A stretch of 61,936 bases of DNA from JALOAR01 sp041649415 (lineage in GTDB: Bacteria; Patescibacteriota; Minisyncoccia; UBA6257; Colwellbacteraceae), in the NCBI GenBank assembly GCA_041649415.1, contig JBAZND010000004.1, forward strand, positions 1 to 61,936. Direction: 5' to 3'. Shown here in pieces: positions 1-8,147 of the stretch. Position numbers and translations under genes: made by a program. The notes under the pieces are model-generated. The model did not search any database, was not told the origin of the DNA, and saw only the letters and a program-made list of their open reading frames with translations. Positions within the stretch are counted from its first letter, which is position 1. Every line of letters starts with the position of its first letter.

Positions 1-681
1 CTCTCCTAAAGCATCGGCCCAAGCATCACTTAGACCTATTAATAGCACCTCCCTTTCATAATAATGCCCTGGGTATATTTCGCCGTTGTCCGTTACTTTG
101 GCAAACGCTTCCCCCTTTTTGACTTCCGTCTTTAACAACTCAAAGTCTCTTGCCATAAAGACAAAAAGAGGTTGGTTTGGGTCATCAAGCATGAGAACGT
201 TCCAATCTTTATTCTCAGAAAAAACCAGCCACGCGTCATCTTCATGCTCTCTTCCAACACTGAAGATATATCCATCTGCCGGAGCATAAACCTCCGTCCC
301 TTTCGGAACTTCGGAAAAGCCCACACCTGGAAGCCGATCGCCATTACTTTTCCTATAAAGGATAGAAGCGCTGGTCCAGATATCGTCAGAAACGAGGAAA
401 ACTTCGGGAGCTGGCGTCTCTATGGGAACGGACGTCACTGTCGGTTCAGGAGTCAGCGTAGCCGTCGGAGCCACCGTCGGAGTCGCTGTAGAAACTGTCG
501 GTTTGGGAGTAGGGGTCGCCGTAGAAACTATCACAGTAGAAGGGGGCAACTTTGGTATGAAGCTCCAATTGAAAGCCATACCAATAGCTACAACCACCGC
601 TGCGACACTTATGAAAACCCACAGTATCCAAAGGTTAGTCGGGAAAGAAACTTTTTTTTCTCTTTCGTCGATGGCTATCAT
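1..681 (-). CDS. membrane-anchored surface protein with Thr/Pro-rich linker (partial, C-terminus off the window)
   Basis: An open frame runs leftward from the ATG at 681 to the window edge without a stop (227 codons seen). A short basic N-terminus is followed by one hydrophobic segment (about residues 16-36). A low-complexity linker of T, P, V and A (about 40-85) follows, then a globular part with the phrase GTEVYAPADGYI. That phrase resembles the beta-rich core of M23/lysostaphin-like domains, but no catalytic His or Asp set is visible, so I do not call a peptidase. The topology suggests one anchor with an external domain on a stalk. A purine-rich AAAGGGGGTGG lies about a dozen bases upstream of the start. 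Confidence 0.65.
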   Translation of the reverse strand, partial: MIAIDEREKKVSFPTNLWILWVFISVAAVVVAIGMAFNWSFIPKLPPSTVIVSTATPTPKPTVSTATPTVAPTATLTPEPTVTSVPIETPAPEVFLVSDDIWTSASILYRKSNGDRLPGVGFSEVPKGTEVYAPADGYIFSVGREHEDDAWLVFSENKDWNVLMLDDPNQPLFVFMARDFELLKTEVKKGEAFAKVTDNGEIYPGHYYEREVLLIGLSDAWADALGE

Positions 682-775
682 TCAAGCCACCCCCTTTCTT
701 ATTTTTTTGGTAAAAAACCATCGCCTTTTACCTATGGCTTCCTTGTAGCACAAAATGAAGGAAAAGTCAAAAGAG

Positions 776-2050
776 CTATCTGATTTTCTCATATTCTACC
801 GCCCCGATTCTTAGCATTTCTTTCCTACCGTCTTTATAGAAATCAATGAGTTCCTCTACTTGACTTGAACGTGAGGCTGACGTTATCCGATACTCGTCCC
901 TTGAAAAGGTAACATGCATTCCGTCACGCAAAGGGTCGTTAACCTCCGGCTCAAATATAAATATCTTGTTCCCACAGCCACAAAGCACACTATCTCCAAA
1001 CACCGACCGATAAACACCGTCGTGATTGGCGATATTCTTTGCGCGACCAAAATGATATTCAGGGTAATTTATCACTCGATGAAAAACATCCATTATTCCA
1101 AACACTATGGCGAAAATATTCACCGTTCGCATATTGGCTCTCGCCGTTATGACCAACCTGTTCTTTCTGTCTATACCTCCCGCTACCTGATTGCCAAATA
1201 ATCTTCCGTCGCTAAGGTGAAAATCACCGTTATCACCTGTTATCTTCCATAATCCCAAACCGTATTTATCGTCTCCTTCCGCCAGATAAAATTCCTTGAA
1301 TACGTCTGTCGCCAAATTTACGCCAAGAATTTTCTTTTCTCCGCACAAAATTCCAAAAAATTTATGCAGGTCATCAATAGACGACACCAAACCAAAGGCA
1401 GAAGTTATTGCGTCTACTTTCGTCGGTCCGATCTCTTTTACCAAATTGTTGTCTATCAGATTGAAACCCGTAGCATCTTTATCTGACACCAAACGAATCG
1501 AGTTTAAGCCTAACGGTTCAAGTATCTCTGCTTTCAAGCACTCAAAATAACTCTTGCCTGAAATTTTTTCTATGATTTCTCCCAAAATAGCATATCCAAG
1601 ATTTGAATATTTAAATCCCTTTACCTGTTTTTTCAATTCATCGTTAGATATGCCTTTTAATTTATTCGGGAAATCAAGATTTGAGAGATATGGGCGGTAC
1701 ATATCTCTAGCAATCCCTGCTCGGTGAAGCATCAAACTTTTGATAGTTGCGTTTCCGACGTATCTCTTTCTTTTAGGAACCCATTTCAAGTATTTCCCTA
1801 CTTTGTCGTTAAGACTCATCCTCCCTTCTGCGGACATTTTAAGAAGCAAAAGAGAGGTAAATAATTTGGTTACGGAAGCTATTGGAAATAAACGCTTATC
1901 TTTTTTGCCAAAATAATACTCAAAAACCTGCTTTCCTTTATACGAAGCTTTGATAGAAAAGTCCGGTATCCTCTCGTATTTTACTTTCCTTGGAAGCCAC
2001 GCCTCAATTATTCTCCTCACAAATTCAATTGTCCGCTCATCATTCGCCAT
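776..2050 (-). CDS. serine hydrolase, class C beta-lactamase/DD-peptidase fold
   Basis: The family comprises penicillin-binding-protein-like serine hydrolases: DD-peptidases, esterases and class C beta-lactamases. Numbered from the upstream ATG at 2068, the SxxK motif SVTK is at residues 65-68 and the YxN motif YSN at 154-156. The third (KTG-like) motif is not obvious. No signal peptide is visible. I prefer the ATG at 2050 (424 residues), because a TATAAT at 2058-2063 sits exactly where the upstream ATG would be translated and ends 7 nt before this ATG, suggesting a leaderless message. Substrate cannot be inferred. The gene stands alone, separated by a strong hairpin from the Gly-rich small gene upstream. 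Confidence 0.85.
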   Translation of the reverse strand: MANDERTIEFVRRIIEAWLPRKVKYERIPDFSIKASYKGKQVFEYYFGKKDKRLFPIASVTKLFTSLLLLKMSAEGRMSLNDKVGKYLKWVPKRKRYVGNATIKSLMLHRAGIARDMYRPYLSNLDFPNKLKGISNDELKKQVKGFKYSNLGYAILGEIIEKISGKSYFECLKAEILEPLGLNSIRLVSDKDATGFNLIDNNLVKEIGPTKVDAITSAFGLVSSIDDLHKFFGILCGEKKILGVNLATDVFKEFYLAEGDDKYGLGLWKITGDNGDFHLSDGRLFGNQVAGGIDRKNRLVITARANMRTVNIFAIVFGIMDVFHRVINYPEYHFGRAKNIANHDGVYRSVFGDSVLCGCGNKIFIFEPEVNDPLRDGMHVTFSRDEYRITSASRSSQVEELIDFYKDGRKEMLRIGAVEYEKIR

Positions 2051-2057
2051 TCTCCTT

Positions 2058-2063
2058 ATTATA
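2058..2063 (-). promoter_or_regulatory. -10 box (TATAAT) of the serine hydrolase gene
   Basis: A perfect TATAAT on the minus strand ends 7 nt before the ATG at 2050. A transcript starting at the usual distance would begin at or next to the start codon. No convincing -35 is seen. Confidence 0.5.
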
Positions 2064-2068
2064 TACAT

Positions 2069-2098
2069 AAAAGACCCGGAATTTTATCCGGGTCTTTT
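2069..2098 (-). terminator. rho-independent terminator of the Gly-rich small gene
   Basis: A perfect 12-bp inverted repeat (2069-2080 with 2087-2098, loop of 6) is GC-rich at its core and ends in four T on the minus strand. It begins 8 nt after the stop of the 40-codon gene at 2106-2228 and marks that gene as a transcription unit of its own. Confidence 0.8.
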
Positions 2099-2105
2099 CG
2101 GGTAA

Positions 2106-2228
2106 TTATTTACCTTTGACCCCACCGCGGCAATGAGTCCCGCCGCTCCCAGCGTTGCCTCTTCCAGGTCCGCCAGGCCCTTTGGTCTTTCCACTAACCG
2201 ATTGGCTAGGTCCTTTCTTACTACCCAC
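2106..2228 (-). CDS. hidden 40-residue Gly/Lys/Ser-rich small protein
   Basis: I do not recognise this protein. It starts with GTG at 2228, and the AAAGGAGGTGA immediately upstream is an almost complete match to the anti-Shine-Dalgarno sequence at ideal spacing. It stops with TAA just before a strong terminator. The product is about one third glycine, with Lys/Arg scattered throughout, repeated GPGG and GSGG turns, and one Cys next to one His near the C-terminus. There is no hydrophobic segment. A longer frame (2084-2296) overlaps, but it ignores the ribosome site and runs into the terminator, so I reject it. A TATAGT at about 2270 could be the -10. A structural, nucleic-acid-binding or peptide-precursor role are all possible. 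Confidence 0.6.
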   Translation of the reverse strand: MGSKKGPSQSVSGKTKGPGGPGRGNAGSGGTHCRGGVKGK

Positions 2229-2285
2229 GGTCGTTCACCTCCTTTCCTTTGTAAATAAGCTCTAAATTCACTATAACATAGCTTT

Positions 2286-2764
2286 ATGGAACTCATTATT
2301 TATCTCATCCTCCTCGCTCTCATTCTTCCATTCGCTTATACCGCGATTATCGGGGCGCCGAGTTTTTCGTCTTCGGGCCCGCAGCTCTAGAAAAAGCGGG
2401 AGTTAAAAAAGACATTAAATTCTACGAACTTGGCACGGGCACGGGAAAAGTTTCCGCTCTCGCGCTTGAAATGGGCGCAAATGTTACGGGCTATGAACTC
2501 TCTCCTATCCCATATCTGATAAGTTTCTTGCGACTCAAAGCTACCGGCAAATCGTTTAAACTCAAATTCAAAAACTTTTTGAAAGACGACTTGTCCGAAG
2601 CAGAAATCGTTTATCTATTTTTCATGCCGAGAACAATTGAAAATTTCAAAAACAAATTGCCAAAAGCGGCGATAATCTCATACGCTTTCCCCATTCCCGA
2701 TTTGGAGTCAAAATATAAAATTAAACATCCAAAAAGGCCTTCGATATATATTTATAGAAGATAG
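2286..2764 (+). pseudogene. class I SAM-dependent methyltransferase-like gene with a frameshift
   Basis: From ATG 2286 a hydrophobic N-terminus (LIIYLILLALILPF) reads to a stop at about 2390. A second frame then continues ALEKAGVKKDIKFYELGTGTGKVSALALEMGA in two parts to the stop at 2764. ELGTGTGK is the glycine-rich motif I of Rossmann methyltransferases. The two halves join at about 2358-2366 with a shift of one or two bases. Membrane-anchored short methyltransferases of this plan are common in CPR genomes. It may be a true pseudogene or a sequencing or assembly error. A TATAAC at 2272-2277 ends 8 nt before the ATG. Confidence 0.6.
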
Positions 2765-2774
2765 AAACTTTTCC

Positions 2775-3503
2775 TTATCTCTCAATCATCACTATTTTCC
2801 CTCTGAAAGTTAAAATATTTGAGAGCGAAAATTTCGTAAATACTCCGTCCTCTCCGGCAATTGCCGCGGCGATACTCGCTCTGCCGGCAACTAAGTTTTC
2901 CGGCACGGGATTAATCGTAAGAACAGCCGCAAATTGTTCGCCAAGTTCCACCGACGAAAACACTTCCGGATCCATATCTATGCTAAAAACCGGATTCTCA
3001 ACTCCCCCGGTATCCGTAGCGGGAAAATATATGCGCATTATATCGGCATTATTGCTGTCCGGCCATATTTCTTCCGCCCATGCGTATGGATAAATGCCGC
3101 TTAAAGCGGTGCCTCCCCTTACAAATCCGCCCGTCGCAGAGTATATTTTTGTTCCTGACGGCAGTCCGCTAATCGTCACGAACTTTGCCGCCGCTCCATT
3201 TATACTCCCGTCCGTCTCCTTTACAACCATCTTTTCGCCATCCGCCATTGCAAGGTCAAACTGCGGAAATAAAAGTTTTCCTTCCTTCTCCTTAAGCAAT
3301 ATTTTGACTTTTTCCACCGGTAAAGATACGAAGTAGTCGTCCAGCTTCTTCGCAGATGTTATTTCAATAATTCCCGAAGATAGCGCTTTATCTGCCTTTC
3401 CTCTGCTAAGTAAATTGACTCCAATAAAAACAAGTTCGCCGAGAATGATAGCAGCGCCTGTAACGGCTAATATCTTTAAAATGTTTTTCTTCACCATATC
3501 CAA
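2775..3503 (-). CDS. membrane-anchored protein ending the pilus operon
   Basis: No family is recognised. The protein has 242 residues with one N-terminal membrane segment (about residues 8-32) and a long extracytoplasmic part rich in beta-strand-like sequence. The stretch VFSSVELGEQFAAVLTINPVPENLVAGRASIAA resembles cohesin-like or CARDB/Ig-type surface domains. It lies 10 nt downstream of the PilX-like gene and converges with the methyltransferase remnant. Position suggests a surface role linked to the pilus. Confidence 0.65.
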   Translation of the reverse strand: MDMVKKNILKILAVTGAAIILGELVFIGVNLLSRGKADKALSSGIIEITSAKKLDDYFVSLPVEKVKILLKEKEGKLLFPQFDLAMADGEKMVVKETDGSINGAAAKFVTISGLPSGTKIYSATGGFVRGGTALSGIYPYAWAEEIWPDSNNADIMRIYFPATDTGGVENPVFSIDMDPEVFSSVELGEQFAAVLTINPVPENLVAGRASIAAAIAGEDGVFTKFSLSNILTFRGKIVMIER

Positions 3504-3513
3504 ATTATAACAT

Positions 3514-3918
3514 TTATATCAATTTCCTTAATGTTATCTGGAGCGATCTCACTGTCTTGCCAGACGCGTCTTTTCCAATCGCTTTCCATACAATCGTTTC
3601 ATTCGCTCCGTTCAGGGTCCTTGATACGAATTGGAAGCTGAATTTCGGTCCGCCTGGATAAAGTTCCACTTCCTCGCTTTCGCAGTCTCCCTCGCATGCG
3701 GGACATCCGGACCCGTAAGGCGCGTTTCCAAATTCCTTAAAAAGCACGCACTCTATTCCCGTATCTGCCGCGAAAAGCGCCGCCCCCGAAAGCCTTGCAT
3801 CCGTCACCTGTCTAAGCTCCGAAATTACCGTAAAGCTTGCGAAGGCCATTGCCGTAAGAGTCGTCGCCGTAATCACGATAACCATCAAGAGCATCATTTG
3901 TCCTCTCTCTTTATTCAT
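3514..3918 (-). CDS. PilX-like minor pilus protein
   Basis: The protein has 134 residues. The N-terminus (MNKERGQMMLLMVIVITATTL) is a PilX-type start with a long hydrophobic helix and no classical GFTLxE cleavage site. A cysteine-rich patch (GCPACEGDC) may form disulphides in the pilin head. Its start overlaps the stop of the upstream prepilin gene by 4 nt (ATGA), implying translational coupling. A role as minor pilin or pilus initiation complex member is inferred. Confidence 0.65.
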   Translation of the reverse strand: MNKERGQMMLLMVIVITATTLTAMAFASFTVISELRQVTDARLSGAALFAADTGIECVLFKEFGNAPYGSGCPACEGDCESEEVELYPGGPKFSFQFVSRTLNGANETIVWKAIGKDASGKTVRSLQITLRKLI

Positions 3919-4448
3919 TGCAATTCTTTGTAATATAGGAGCCTCGCGCTCACAGCCGTTTGTATCAGACCGAGTGGATTTCCTTTGGTATCTTTGGCGC
4001 TTGCCGTTACCGTTATTCTCGGTGTTTTAGTCTTACCAAACGTATTAACGTAAAATCCCCCCGTTATGAACGTGTTCTCCGCCGTAATGGGCTGACCGTT
4101 TCGGCACATTCTTGTTCCGCAAAAACTGTAAGTAACGGCTTCTCCTTCATAATTGGTAAAAGAAATTTGTTTCAAAAATCCTTCGGTTTCGCCGATGTTG
4201 GACCCTGTGCGTATTTCTCGGACCATTTGTTCCATTGCGAGGGATATATTGTCCGTTGCTCTCGCCTGATTCGCCACAAAACGCGCTGTCTTAAGCGAGT
4301 TTAAAAGAATAGCCGCCGAAACAGTGAGAATAACGGAAAATATGGCAAGCGCTACCATAAGTTCCACGAGTGTAAATGCCGCTATCCTTTTAACTTTGCC
4401 TTTTGTATTGTGACCTCGCATCTTGTGTCTCGCGTTTTGAATTATCAT
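3915..4448 (-). CDS. minor prepilin (PilW/GspJ-like)
   Basis: The protein has 177 residues. A basic leader is followed by AFTLVELMVALAIFSVILT, the type III signal processed by prepilin peptidase, with Glu at +5. The rest looks like a minor-pilin head with a conserved pair of cysteines (FCGTRMC). The start overlaps the stop of the PilV-like gene by 1 nt. It belongs to the block of minor pilins downstream of pilD. Confidence 0.75.
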   Translation of the reverse strand: MIIQNARHKMRGHNTKGKVKRIAAFTLVELMVALAIFSVILTVSAAILLNSLKTARFVANQARATDNISLAMEQMVREIRTGSNIGETEGFLKQISFTNYEGEAVTYSFCGTRMCRNGQPITAENTFITGGFYVNTFGKTKTPRITVTASAKDTKGNPLGLIQTAVSARLLYYKELQ

Positions 4449-4960
4449 TATCTCCAGTAATAAAAATCGCTTGAAAGTGAAACGTTGTTTAGCCTGCCGC
4501 TTTTTGCCGTCCAGTATACCCTCGCTGTCGCCCTTATCTGATAGCTCGTAACGTAATCTATTTGCACAGACCGCTTAAAAGTCGTTCCGATTGCCCCCGA
4601 ATAACTGTAAAACTCGGCATCTCCCACTTGCTCTTTTTTTAGCGTTTTTAAAACGTTCTGGTTTTCCGTTTCGCCCACCGAATCTCCAAGTCCCGCGCTT
4701 TTATAATCAACTTCAAAAAATCCTTCTATGTTAAAATCCTTATTCCACGCGCCGTCTCCCGAAAGAGCGTTTCCGTCTAAAATGTTCTTCGCGATTTCAA
4801 TTCCTTCCGCCGCCAAATTAACAGCCGTTGTCTGGTCGGCAATATATCTGCCTTCGCTTATAGAGCGTGATAAAAATCCCGTCATACCCAACACGCCCAC
4901 GGTCATTACCCCAATCGCGATAAGCGCTTCATTTAAGATTTGCCCTTTTATTCGATTCAA
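4448..4960 (-). CDS. PilV-like minor pilus protein
   Basis: The protein has 170 residues. The start MNRIKGQILNEALIAIGVMTVGVLGM resembles PilV, with a short basic leader, NEALIA in place of TLIEV, and a hydrophobic helix. The head continues with an AVNLAAEGIEIAKNI stretch typical of PilV/GspI proteins. It directly follows the GspH-like gene (one base apart) in the minor-pilin cluster. Confidence 0.7.
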   Translation of the reverse strand: MNRIKGQILNEALIAIGVMTVGVLGMTGFLSRSISEGRYIADQTTAVNLAAEGIEIAKNILDGNALSGDGAWNKDFNIEGFFEVDYKSAGLGDSVGETENQNVLKTLKKEQVGDAEFYSYSGAIGTTFKRSVQIDYVTSYQIRATARVYWTAKSGRLNNVSLSSDFYYWR

Positions 4961-5494
4961 CTAATTTTGCAGATTTATAAGTCCCTGCTTGTTGATTATA
5001 ACCTTTTTTGAAGCGCCCGTAGGAGAGCGGACTTCAAACGTCACTTCGCTAACCGCTTCATTACCGTTTATTACCACGCGCGGGTCCGGCGGAATAAAAA
5101 GCACTTCGGCTGTCTCTCCGGTTGATGATGCAAAAGTTATTCCTTCTCTTAAAGTAATCGTGTTGATAGACCCTGTTACCTCTTCTCCCAAATCATATAT
5201 CCGGTTATTTCCTTCTCCGCAGATTCCATGGTCTAAAAATATAAACGCCTTATCCCGTTCCACTCTTACGCCGTATCCGCAACTGTCGGTATGCGCGCCA
5301 AAAACGCTGTTTATAGTCATTGATTTGGCTCTCGTCGCAAGCAAGCGGAGTTTCTCTTGGTTTATCATTACGCTAAAATCGCTTGCGCGCAGAAAACCGG
5401 CAGACCAAACTGCAGACATCACGAAAATGAGAACCGCGGTCGTTACTACGATTTCAACGAGTGTAAATCCACTGATAGAAAACCTTTTAACCAT
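4961..5494 (-). CDS. minor prepilin (GspH/FimT-like)
   Basis: The protein has 177 residues. The prepilin site ISGFTLVEIVVTTAVLIFVM lies near the N-terminus. The head has the GspH/FimT layout with a late Cys and several short strands, ending in KKVIINKQGLI. It starts 1 nt after the stop of pilD. A role as pilus tip or initiation subunit is likely from family knowledge. Confidence 0.7.
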   Translation of the reverse strand: MVKRFSISGFTLVEIVVTTAVLIFVMSAVWSAGFLRASDFSVMINQEKLRLLATRAKSMTINSVFGAHTDSCGYGVRVERDKAFIFLDHGICGEGNNRIYDLGEEVTGSINTITLREGITFASSTGETAEVLFIPPDPRVVINGNEAVSEVTFEVRSPTGASKKVIINKQGLINLQN

Positions 5495-5495
5495 A

Positions 5496-6347
5496 TCATG
5501 CGGCCAAATTAAGAAGTTTGAAATACAAAGCCATTATACTTTGTCCGAAATAAATAATTATTGCTGTCCCTATCGCGATAAATGGCCCAAAAGGCAGTGC
5601 GTCTTTAAGTTTCTTCTTTTTTGTAACAAGCATTATAATCCCCGCGACTGACCCGATAATAAAAGCAATCATAATCGCCATAATGGCGTCGGGCCATCCG
5701 ATGAGAAATCCCACGGCAGTAGCTAATTTAACGTCTCCCCATCCCATTGCTTTCCCTTTTGAAACCAAAGACACCACCGAAAAAAAGGCACCTGCCGCAA
5801 GCGCGGCGAGAAGATGTCCAAGCCACGGATTAGCGGTAAAGCTGAAAATATAGGCGTAGCTCCCCAAAAACGTCCCGGGAATAAGTTCCGCGCTCATAGC
5901 CTTCCCTGCCGCAATAAGCGCCGTGGAAGCAACGCCACACAGAGTAATAATTATCACGAGAGCATCCGGAATAACGTAATGTCGCGCGTCTATAAATGAA
6001 GCCGCAAGAAGTGTTAAAAGCGCCAAAACCCAAATAAAAGAATGTATCGTCATCCCGAAAATCAGAGGCATCGTCGCCATTATGACCCCGGACATTATCT
6101 CCACTATCGGATATTGAAACGATATGCCTTGTTTGCACCCTCGACATCGACCCACCTGGATTACAAAACTCATTATTGGTATGAGCTCATACCAATGAAG
6201 TATTTTCCCGCACTTCGGACAGGCAGACCTGCCGCCGAGATGACGCCCAAAAACCGCTTCACCCGCTTTATATCGCAAGATAAGCACATTCAAAAAACTG
6301 CCAAACGCCGCCCCTAAAATGAAAAGAAATAGTGTCCGAAGAATCAT
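5496..6347 (-). CDS. pilD: prepilin peptidase / leader peptidase
   Basis: This integral membrane aspartyl protease (family A24) removes prepilin leaders. A cytoplasmic zinc-binding loop near the N-terminus has two CxxC pairs (CPKC and CRGC). The active-site aspartates lie in the SFIDARHY context and in GWGDVK, the family GxGD motif. About eight hydrophobic segments fit the 283-residue length. It sits between the main pilin and the minor pilins it would process. Methyltransferase activity of the N-terminal domain is possible but cannot be judged here. Confidence 0.92.
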   Translation of the reverse strand: MILRTLFLFILGAAFGSFLNVLILRYKAGEAVFGRHLGGRSACPKCGKILHWYELIPIMSFVIQVGRCRGCKQGISFQYPIVEIMSGVIMATMPLIFGMTIHSFIWVLALLTLLAASFIDARHYVIPDALVIIITLCGVASTALIAAGKAMSAELIPGTFLGSYAYIFSFTANPWLGHLLAALAAGAFFSVVSLVSKGKAMGWGDVKLATAVGFLIGWPDAIMAIMIAFIIGSVAGIIMLVTKKKKLKDALPFGPFIAIGTAIIIYFGQSIMALYFKLLNLAA

Positions 6348-6349
6348 TA

Positions 6350-6901
6350 TTAGCTCCTTATGCAGTAATAAACAGCGCTACAGTCCAAACCGAATATTGT
6401 ACCGGATGTTTCTCGGTTTGTTCCGAGCCTCTCCATTTCGGCACCAAGAACATACTCAAAACCGCTATCTCCAAAGCGGTATTGATACTCACCTCCCTTC
6501 GGGCTTGCGGGGACCTCGCTTGTGTTGACAACTTCACCCAGCTTATTGGTCAAGTCTGACCAACTCAATTCCCCTGCTCCCGATACTGAACTCCCGCAAT
6601 CTCCCGTAGTCGGATAATGGCCGCACTTTATAAAATAGAGCTCCAGCTGGGTCGGAATTTTATTGCTTAAATCGCCAACTCTTCTGGTATCCCTTGCATT
6701 TTGTTGAATACTGCCGACACCCCTAAATATGAGCCCCATCAAAATACCAATGACGGCAATGACTATAACCATCTCTATAAGGGTAAACCCCGCCGCAAAC
6801 TTTAAGCTTCCTACGCCGTCATTCCGCGAACTATTTTGAGCGTTATTTCCGCCGGTATGGAACGGAATAAGCTCTTTTTGGCTGTTTAATCTCTTAAGCA
6901 T
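6350..6901 (-). CDS. type IV prepilin, candidate major pilin
   Basis: The protein has 183 residues, with a relatively long basic/polar leader (about 37 residues) and the cleavage site AGFTLIEMVIVIAVIGILMG. The head contains IPTQLELYFIKCGHYPTTGDCG, as in GspG/PilA-like pilins, with three or four cysteines. It lies inside the pil operon but has its own strong extended -10 (TGATATAAT) just upstream. That suggests extra expression and makes it the best candidate for the major subunit. Confidence 0.8.
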   Translation of the reverse strand: MLKRLNSQKELIPFHTGGNNAQNSSRNDGVGSLKFAAGFTLIEMVIVIAVIGILMGLIFRGVGSIQQNARDTRRVGDLSNKIPTQLELYFIKCGHYPTTGDCGSSVSGAGELSWSDLTNKLGEVVNTSEVPASPKGGEYQYRFGDSGFEYVLGAEMERLGTNRETSGTIFGLDCSAVYYCIRS

Positions 6902-6912
6902 TTCAATGTCTA

Positions 6913-6918
6913 ATTATA
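6913..6918 (-). promoter_or_regulatory. extended -10 promoter for the candidate major pilin
   Basis: The minus strand reads TGATATAAT (TGn plus a perfect -10), ending 11 nt before the ATG at 6901. Located between pilC and the pilin gene, it would give the pilin a separate, short-leader transcript. Confidence 0.5.
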
Positions 6919-6929
6919 TCACAAACCGC

Positions 6930-8147
6930 CTACAAATTAAGATTTTGAATAAAGTGAAAAATCGGAGTAAGAATTGAGGCAAACAAGAGCCCCACGACTC
7001 CTCCGATAACAAGCATCAGGGCCGGTTGAATAAGCTCCACGAGACTACCCACCAAATCTTCCACTTCTCTGCCGTAAAAGGCGGATACTTTTCGCAAAAG
7101 CGTATCCGTTTGACCAGTTCTCTCTCCCACGACAAGCATTTGGCCCACGAGCGCAGGAAAATATTTTGGATATCGCAGAAGAGCCTGTGAAAGCGGCACG
7201 CCATTTTTCACTTCATCGGCTGTCGCTTTGAGTATCTCACCGTAAACGGCGCTTCCTATCGTTCTCGCCGTTATTTCAAGCGCCTGCACTATCGCCACAC
7301 CGCCTCTCGTTAGAACCGACACCGAATCGGCGAAACGGGACACATACATGTTTTTTAACATCCTGTTTGCAATCGGCAGACGAAGTATTATTTCATTCAT
7401 TAGCACTTTTCCTTCCTTGCTTCTGAAATAATCCAAAAACACAAAAATAGCAATGCCGATTCCCGCAAGAGCCGCCCACCACCAATTAATCAAAAACTTG
7501 CCGAATCCGATGAAGGCTCTGGTCAGCGGAGGCAGATCGGAACCAAGTTCTTGGAAAACGCTCCCAATTTGCGGGAATACCATAACGGACATAAAAACAA
7601 CCACAAGTATTAAAAGCAGTACCATAAAAACCGGATATATGAGCGCGTTTCGCACTTTTGACACAAGTATCGTCTGCTTTTCCAAATAATCGGCTAAAAA
7701 GCTCATCACTTCGTCAACTCTTCCGGTAACTTCGGCTGAACGCACCATATTCACATAAAACTCGCTGAACACATTTCCGTTTTTCTCCATCGCCTGCGAG
7801 AGTGAAAGCCCCGAATCAATTTCTCTCTGCACCTCCGTTATCGTTTCTCTTAAAAGAGGTCTGCGTGTTTGCGACGCAAGTGTTCGGAGCGATTCGGAAA
7901 GAGGCGTGCCTGATTCGAGCAAGGTGGCAAACTGCCTCGTAAAAATCATCAAATCCTTTTGGGATACCTTATTTAAGATATTTTTGATGGCGGTTCCTAC
8001 CCCTTTCTTGCCCGCTTCGGTGAGACTTAGAACGTATAAATTGTCGGCAAAAAGTCTTTCTGCCGCTCCATCTCTGTTTTCCGCTTCAATAAACCCGACT
8101 TGCAATTGTCCGGCTTGATTTCTCGCTTGATATTCAAACCTCGCCAT
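6930..8147 (-). CDS. pilC: type IV pilus inner-membrane platform protein
   Basis: The protein has 405 residues, the usual PilC/GspF length. It has two repeats of the T2SSF cytoplasmic domain, the first around FTRQFATLLESGTPLSESL and the second around FADSVSVLTRGGVAIVQAL, with membrane segments after each and a C-terminal hydrophobic anchor. It is the platform that couples the PilB/PilT ATPases to pilin extraction. Its start codon overlaps the pilT stop by 1 nt. Confidence 0.93.
   Translation of the reverse strand: MARFEYQARNQAGQLQVGFIEAENRDGAAERLFADNLYVLSLTEAGKKGVGTAIKNILNKVSQKDLMIFTRQFATLLESGTPLSESLRTLASQTRRPLLRETITEVQREIDSGLSLSQAMEKNGNVFSEFYVNMVRSAEVTGRVDEVMSFLADYLEKQTILVSKVRNALIYPVFMVLLLILVVVFMSVMVFPQIGSVFQELGSDLPPLTRAFIGFGKFLINWWWAALAGIGIAIFVFLDYFRSKEGKVLMNEIILRLPIANRMLKNMYVSRFADSVSVLTRGGVAIVQALEITARTIGSAVYGEILKATADEVKNGVPLSQALLRYPKYFPALVGQMLVVGERTGQTDTLLRKVSAFYGREVEDLVGSLVELIQPALMLVIGGVVGLLFASILTPIFHFIQNLNL

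Noticed and set aside
172..783. Long plus-strand frames over the left edge
   Set aside because: They are antisense shadows of the minus-strand surface protein; their repeats are the complement of its Thr/Pro linker codons.
2084..2296. 70-codon minus-strand frame over the Gly-rich small gene
   Set aside because: It ignores the AAAGGAGGTGA ribosome site, runs into the terminator stem, and its amino acid make-up looks random. The GTG frame with 40 codons fits all signals.
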